Below, piece after piece: positions 60,918-64,000 of a DNA stretch of 64,000 nucleotides. Origin of the DNA: Pontixanthobacter luteolus (lineage in GTDB: Bacteria > Pseudomonadota > Alphaproteobacteria > Sphingomonadales > Sphingomonadaceae); assembly GCF_009828095.1 (NCBI RefSeq), contig NZ_WTYP01000002.1, positions 129,001-193,000 on the forward strand. Reading direction: 5' to 3'. The notes under the pieces were generated by a model that worked only from the letters and a program-made list of their open reading frames with translations, was not told where the DNA came from and did no database searches. The position numbers were made by a program, and so were the translations under genes. Positions within the stretch are counted from its first letter, which is position 1. Each line of letters starts with the position of its first letter.

Positions 60918-61819
60918 CCGGTCAGATCGGCGGCCATTTCAGCGTAGTTCGCGTGCCCGGTCACCGGTGTAACCAGCCTTGCCCACTCGGCATCCAGTTG
61001 TTCTGAAATTATTTGCGGGAGCGCCCGGCGCTCTGCATCCTCCGCCCGGACCTTGGCGGAATCGCTGTTCGCTGGCAGGCCCGCTTTTTCCTCGCTCATT
61101 TCGCGCATCATCGGATCCGCAAACGGTCCGGCATTGGCAACCATAAACTCGCGCGATGTCCGGGCCTCGACCAGGTCCACCGCTGCCTCGTCTGCATCAA
61201 TGCTGCAATGTTCAGCCAGCCTGCCGATCGCCCCGCGCTTGTCTGCGATCACGCTGCGGTAGTCCATGATCAGCGTGTCCTCCTCATCCCGCCGCGGCCA
61301 CCAGCTGAGCAGATGTCTGAAGTAATTCAACCCGCTCGGCCCGCCCATCAGCCATACCGGCATGAATTCCTCCAGCTCAATCGTGCCAGGCTCGAAAAAC
61401 CACCCGCTGAAGAAATGGTACATCGACACGAAAGCCTCCTTTGGATCGCGCAGCGTCACGACATAGCGCGCGCCCTCCGGAAGACTTTCATAGTCGAGGT
61501 GACTCTTGAAACCGCGCGGCTCCGCAACCTGTTCTGCGTTGACATCGATGCCGAGCGCCGGTGCCGTTTCGATCCATGGCACGACGCGGCTGATATCGTC
61601 GAAATCCATATCCCCGCCAAGTCTTGCCGTTCGCAGCTGATGGAACATTTGCTGCATCATCGTGGTGCCGCATTTGCCGTACGGCGTGATGATCACGTCG
61701 CTGGGGCGAACAGCGAGCGGTACAGATGAGGCGAGCAATTGCTCGCTGGGTGCGAGATTACCCATGACCTGCGCCAGTTCCTCGATCGAATGCGCCCGGC
61801 GCGGTGTGCCTGTGTCCAT
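60914..61819 (-). CDS. PAPS-dependent sulfotransferase family protein
   Basis: A 301-residue sulfotransferase-fold protein. The 5'-phosphosulfate loop reads ITPYGKCGTTMMQQM with the conserved lysine, and the 3'-phosphate region RYVVTLRDPKEAFVSMYHFF with Arg and Ser. YRSVIADKRGAIGRLAEHC follows. This is the animal-type cytosolic sulfotransferase family (Sulfotransfer_1). The acceptor is unknown; no PAPS synthesis genes lie in the window. The start is ATG at 61819 (MDTGTPRRAH). Confidence 0.88.
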   Translation of the reverse strand: MDTGTPRRAHSIEELAQVMGNLAPSEQLLASSVPLAVRPSDVIITPYGKCGTTMMQQMFHQLRTARLGGDMDFDDISRVVPWIETAPALGIDVNAEQVAEPRGFKSHLDYESLPEGARYVVTLRDPKEAFVSMYHFFSGWFFEPGTIELEEFMPVWLMGGPSGLNYFRHLLSWWPRRDEEDTLIMDYRSVIADKRGAIGRLAEHCSIDADEAAVDLVEARTSREFMVANAGPFADPMMREMSEEKAGLPANSDSAKVRAEDAERRALPQIISEQLDAEWARLVTPVTGHANYAEMAADLTG

Positions 61820-61912
61820 TGCCCGTATCTCCCTCAGCAGGAAGGTGACGCAAGCCGGGCAGCGGCGCAAGCGGTCAAACTGTTTGCCTTCTGCCGGGGC
61901 GCCTGCAACACC

Positions 61913-62563
61913 ATGCCCATGAACAAACGATCACTGCTGTCCGCTCTGCCCCTTTTCATTTTGTCGGCCTGCAATTCATCTGCCGATCCGGCCCCTGCAC
62001 CCGGGGAAGATTTCTGGGCTGCGCTGTCTTCGCATTGCGGCAACGCCTATCAGGGCGGCCTCGTTAGCGATGACGCGGCCGATGCCGACATGCAGGGCGC
62101 AGCCATGATTATGCACGTGCGCGAATGCAGCGAAGACCGGATCGCGGTGCCGTTTCATATCCAGGGTGCCGACGGTAAATGGGACCGGTCGCGCACCTGG
62201 GTTTTTACCCGCACGGACAATGGTTACCGTCTGAAGCACGACCACCGGCACGAAGACGGCGAGCCTGATGCTGTGACCATTTATGGCGGCGAGACCGCGG
62301 CCGCCGTAGAGGGCGTTGCGCAGGCTTTCCCGGTCGATCAGGAAAGCATCGAGCTGTTCAAACGCGAAGGGCTCGACGTATCGGTCACCAATGTCTGGCG
62401 GGTGCGGGTCGATCCGGCCGGCCAAGATGATGCGATCTATGCTTACAAGCTGACTCGCCGGGCTGCGAAAGGCGCGCCGGCTGATCGCGATTTCATGGTC
62501 GAATTCGACCTGACCCAGCCAGTCCCCGCGCCGCCGGCACCGTGGGGCTTCGAGGACAGCTGA
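61913..62563 (+). CDS. Hypothetical lipoprotein
   Basis: A predicted lipoprotein of about 216 residues: MNKRSLLSALPLFILSAC with lipobox LSAC, then an unrecognised domain with HCGNAYQGGLVSDDAADADM, MIMHVRECSEDRIAVPFHIQ, WVFTRTDNGYRLKHDHRHED and DVSVTNVWRVRVDP. Two Cys and clustered His are visible. The start is ATG at 61913 or 61919. The function is unknown. It is divergent from the sulfotransferase. Confidence 0.78.
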   Translation: MPMNKRSLLSALPLFILSACNSSADPAPAPGEDFWAALSSHCGNAYQGGLVSDDAADADMQGAAMIMHVRECSEDRIAVPFHIQGADGKWDRSRTWVFTRTDNGYRLKHDHRHEDGEPDAVTIYGGETAAAVEGVAQAFPVDQESIELFKREGLDVSVTNVWRVRVDPAGQDDAIYAYKLTRRAAKGAPADRDFMVEFDLTQPVPAPPAPWGFEDS

Positions 62564-62599
62564 GTACTGCTGGCAGCTGCCAGCCGGTTTGCCTGCGGG

Positions 62600-62866
62600 T
62601 TAGCCTGCCGGCGGAACTTCGGCTTCTGGCGCTTCGCTTTCCTGCGCTTTAACCTCGCCGCCGGGGACCATGGTCATTTCGGTTTCCGGAATGTCCACCT
62701 CGACCGCAGCCGGATCCTGTTCCGTGACGATCAGTTCGCCTCCGCTCAGATCTTCCGCATCGGCCTCATAGGTTTTTTCTTCCTGCTCGGCGCAAGCCGC
62801 AAGCGCCATCGCGGCAAGTGCGGGAATGGCAGCTTTGGCAAGGCGGGAAAATGTGACGGTGTTCAT
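62600..62866 (-). CDS. Small acidic lipoprotein, hypothetical
   Basis: An 88-residue predicted lipoprotein: basic start, AAIPALAAMALAAC lipobox, then a short acidic, Pro- and Glu-rich mature part (EVDIPETEMTMVPGGEV) that looks disordered. AGGAG lies 9 bases before the ATG at 62866. No family is recognised. Confidence 0.68.
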   Translation of the reverse strand: MNTVTFSRLAKAAIPALAAMALAACAEQEEKTYEADAEDLSGGELIVTEQDPAAVEVDIPETEMTMVPGGEVKAQESEAPEAEVPPAG

Positions 62867-62969
62867 GTGTGTTCTCCTGTCAGAAACGGCTTGGCTTGTG
62901 TTTGCGGCCGAGTGTTGCACTGCATATCGGCAGCGGCAAGTGCGGCAATCCCCTACTCTCTCTTGGCCC

Positions 62970-63464
62970 TTACTGGCCCCAGCCAAGGCTGCTCTTGATA
63001 CTAGCGACGGTCTCAGCGTCCATCTGCCCGAACAGCGCCGCGGTCGTGCGGTGCCCATGGGCAATTCCGCGATCATCATAATAGGCCCAGTCGCTAACAT
63101 CGGAGAGGTTCACCCGCACCGTATCGCCCAGCGCGAACTTCTCGTTATAGGGATTGTTCGACAGCGTACCGACCAGCACATCGCCTTCGCGGCGGACATT
63201 CTCGACCCAGATATGCTCCCACCCTTCGAGCGGGAATTTGAACACGATATACTCATAACCGGCGGGCGGATTTTCCAGCACGGCGAGCCATTCGGGCAAG
63301 GTCGCCTGCGCCTCCGCAATCGCGGCGTTCATCACCGGATCGCTTTCCTCCACCATTTCCATCGGATCGGCGTCTTCGTTTTGCGCCAATGCCGGGGACA
63401 GTGGCAGCGCCATGGAAAGGGCGAGCGCCGGCACAAGCGCGGCAATTTTGCTGAGGCTTTTCAT
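62970..63464 (-). CDS. Exported DUF2314 (YegJ-like) protein
   Basis: A 164-residue protein with a signal peptide ending SPALAQ. The DUF2314 domain shows DPVMNAAIAEAQATLPEWLA, FKFPLEGWEHIWVENVRREG, VGTLSNNP and VRVNLSDVSDWAYYDDRGIA. The function is unknown; the family also includes YegJ. The start is ATG at 63464. Confidence 0.86.
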   Translation of the reverse strand: MKSLSKIAALVPALALSMALPLSPALAQNEDADPMEMVEESDPVMNAAIAEAQATLPEWLAVLENPPAGYEYIVFKFPLEGWEHIWVENVRREGDVLVGTLSNNPYNEKFALGDTVRVNLSDVSDWAYYDDRGIAHGHRTTAALFGQMDAETVASIKSSLGWGQ

Positions 63465-63587
63465 GACGCGAAGACTAGCAGCGCCAAACCGGTTGGCAAG
63501 ATGGCGGAGCAGAGTGCGGACGAACATAGCGGCGGCGTGCCCTGATGCCTGAAGGCCGGTGCCTGAAGGCCAATAGCTGAATACAAT

Positions 63588-63872
63588 TCAGTAAGTCAGC
63601 ACGGCGATGAACACACCAACGCAAAGCTGCACCGCCGCGGCCATGTGAAGCTGATGGCTGAACGGCTGTTTTCGTGTCTTGTGCCGGAACAGCGCACGCG
63701 CAGCATAAGCGGCTGGCGTGCCGCCCATCCCGGCTAGGATAAGCAATTCCGCCTCCGGTGTCCGCCGCCACCCATGTTCAGCGCGCATCTTGTCGAAACC
63801 GAAAACCAGAAAGGTGATGAGGTTGATGAGAATAAGGTAGTAGATGACGATTTCGGCGATAATCAGGGTCAT
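63588..63872 (-). CDS. DUF1294 small membrane protein
   Basis: A 94-residue protein: helix IYYLILINLITFLVFGFDK, then RAEHGWRRTPEAELLILAGM and GGTPAAYAARALFRHKTRKQ, the DUF1294 signature, and a closing helix. The function is unknown. ATG at 63872 lacks a strong ribosome-binding site. The 128 bases from 63873 to the right edge are AT-rich; apart from an AGAATA/TATTCT inverted repeat (63919-63936) I see nothing in them. Confidence 0.9.
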   Translation of the reverse strand: MTLIIAEIVIYYLILINLITFLVFGFDKMRAEHGWRRTPEAELLILAGMGGTPAAYAARALFRHKTRKQPFSHQLHMAAAVQLCVGVFIAVLTY

Positions 63873-64000
63873 GGTGTCATTTTTCAGTGCAGCGTCGCTC
63901 GCTGGGAATATTGCAAACAGAATAAGCGAATATTCTGGGCACCGTAAGAACTAAACGATTGGTAAAATCGGTTTCGTTATTGCACTTGGATTGTTTGATC

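Noticed and set aside
1-64000. Mobile elements, prophage, CRISPR arrays, rRNA genes, further tRNAs
   Set aside because: No transposase or integrase, no direct-repeat arrays, no rRNA segments, and only one cloverleaf (54255-54329) was found on reading both strands.

Overview
The window is 64 kb of high-GC bacterial chromosome. Gene content and order point to an alphaproteobacterium of the order Sphingomonadales, most likely an Erythrobacter/Altererythrobacter-like organism. The reasons are the coaBC-ubiB-ubiE // mutM-rpsT-dnaA order, the rpmH-rnpA-yidD-yidC-engB block, a UPF0262 protein, an ExoD protein, a CC_3452-type small exported protein and a ZnuD-like TonB receptor. The taxon is inferred from family resemblance, not from a search. 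Coding density is very high. Genes on the same strand often overlap by ATGA, and several convergent pairs overlap by a few to 66 bases. I see no insertion sequence, phage, integron or CRISPR array, so this is core chromosome with accessory patches.

Layout. 1-5.5 kb: coenzyme A synthesis (coaBC, cut by the left edge), ubiquinone genes (ubiB, ubiE), mutM and rpsT. 5.5-14 kb: dnaA with a structured leader, an E1-like moeB/thiF gene, a sirtuin, dapB, nth, and a minus-strand operon GST - S1/P1 nuclease - dapE. 14-20 kb: engB, yidC, yidD, rnpA, rpmH, a periplasmic ClpP-fold protein and comM. 20-28.4 kb: ferritin-like and GtrA proteins, an HxlR regulator facing a small exported protein, a HAD phosphatase, rpmJ, galE, a DUF4136 lipoprotein, an M14 carboxypeptidase, cdd, a GH25-like protein that appears to have lost its catalytic acids, and UPF0262. 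28.5-36 kb: dnaB, a phospholipase D-type enzyme, rpoZ, an orphan ParA-like ATPase, a DUF3667 protein and ftsH.

36-46 kb: a TetR regulator divergent from a complete four-gene export system (permease, ATPase, HlyD adaptor, TolC-like channel), then a minus-strand cassette DUF3604 - PpiC - HupE/UreJ, exoD and a MaoC dehydratase. 46-54 kb: putA, a putative papain-like exported protein, dcd, a saccharopine-dehydrogenase-like protein and a ZnuD-like TonB receptor. 54-64 kb: tRNA-Gly(GCC), a thioredoxin-TPR protein, a Lon-substrate-domain protein, MarC, folD-yggT-argB, two tandem SNase-fold genes, a sulfotransferase, three small exported or lipid-anchored proteins and a DUF1294 membrane protein.

Features most worth a second look: rnpA has no ATG/GTG/TTG able to give a full-length protein and probably starts at a CTG overlapping the rpmH stop (CTGA). 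CoaBC carries an acidic insert of about 150 residues between its two enzymes. The DUF3604-PpiC-HupE trio looks like one uncharacterised functional unit. The GH25-like protein looks like a pseudo-enzyme. The dnaA leader is rich in palindromes and GANTC sites.
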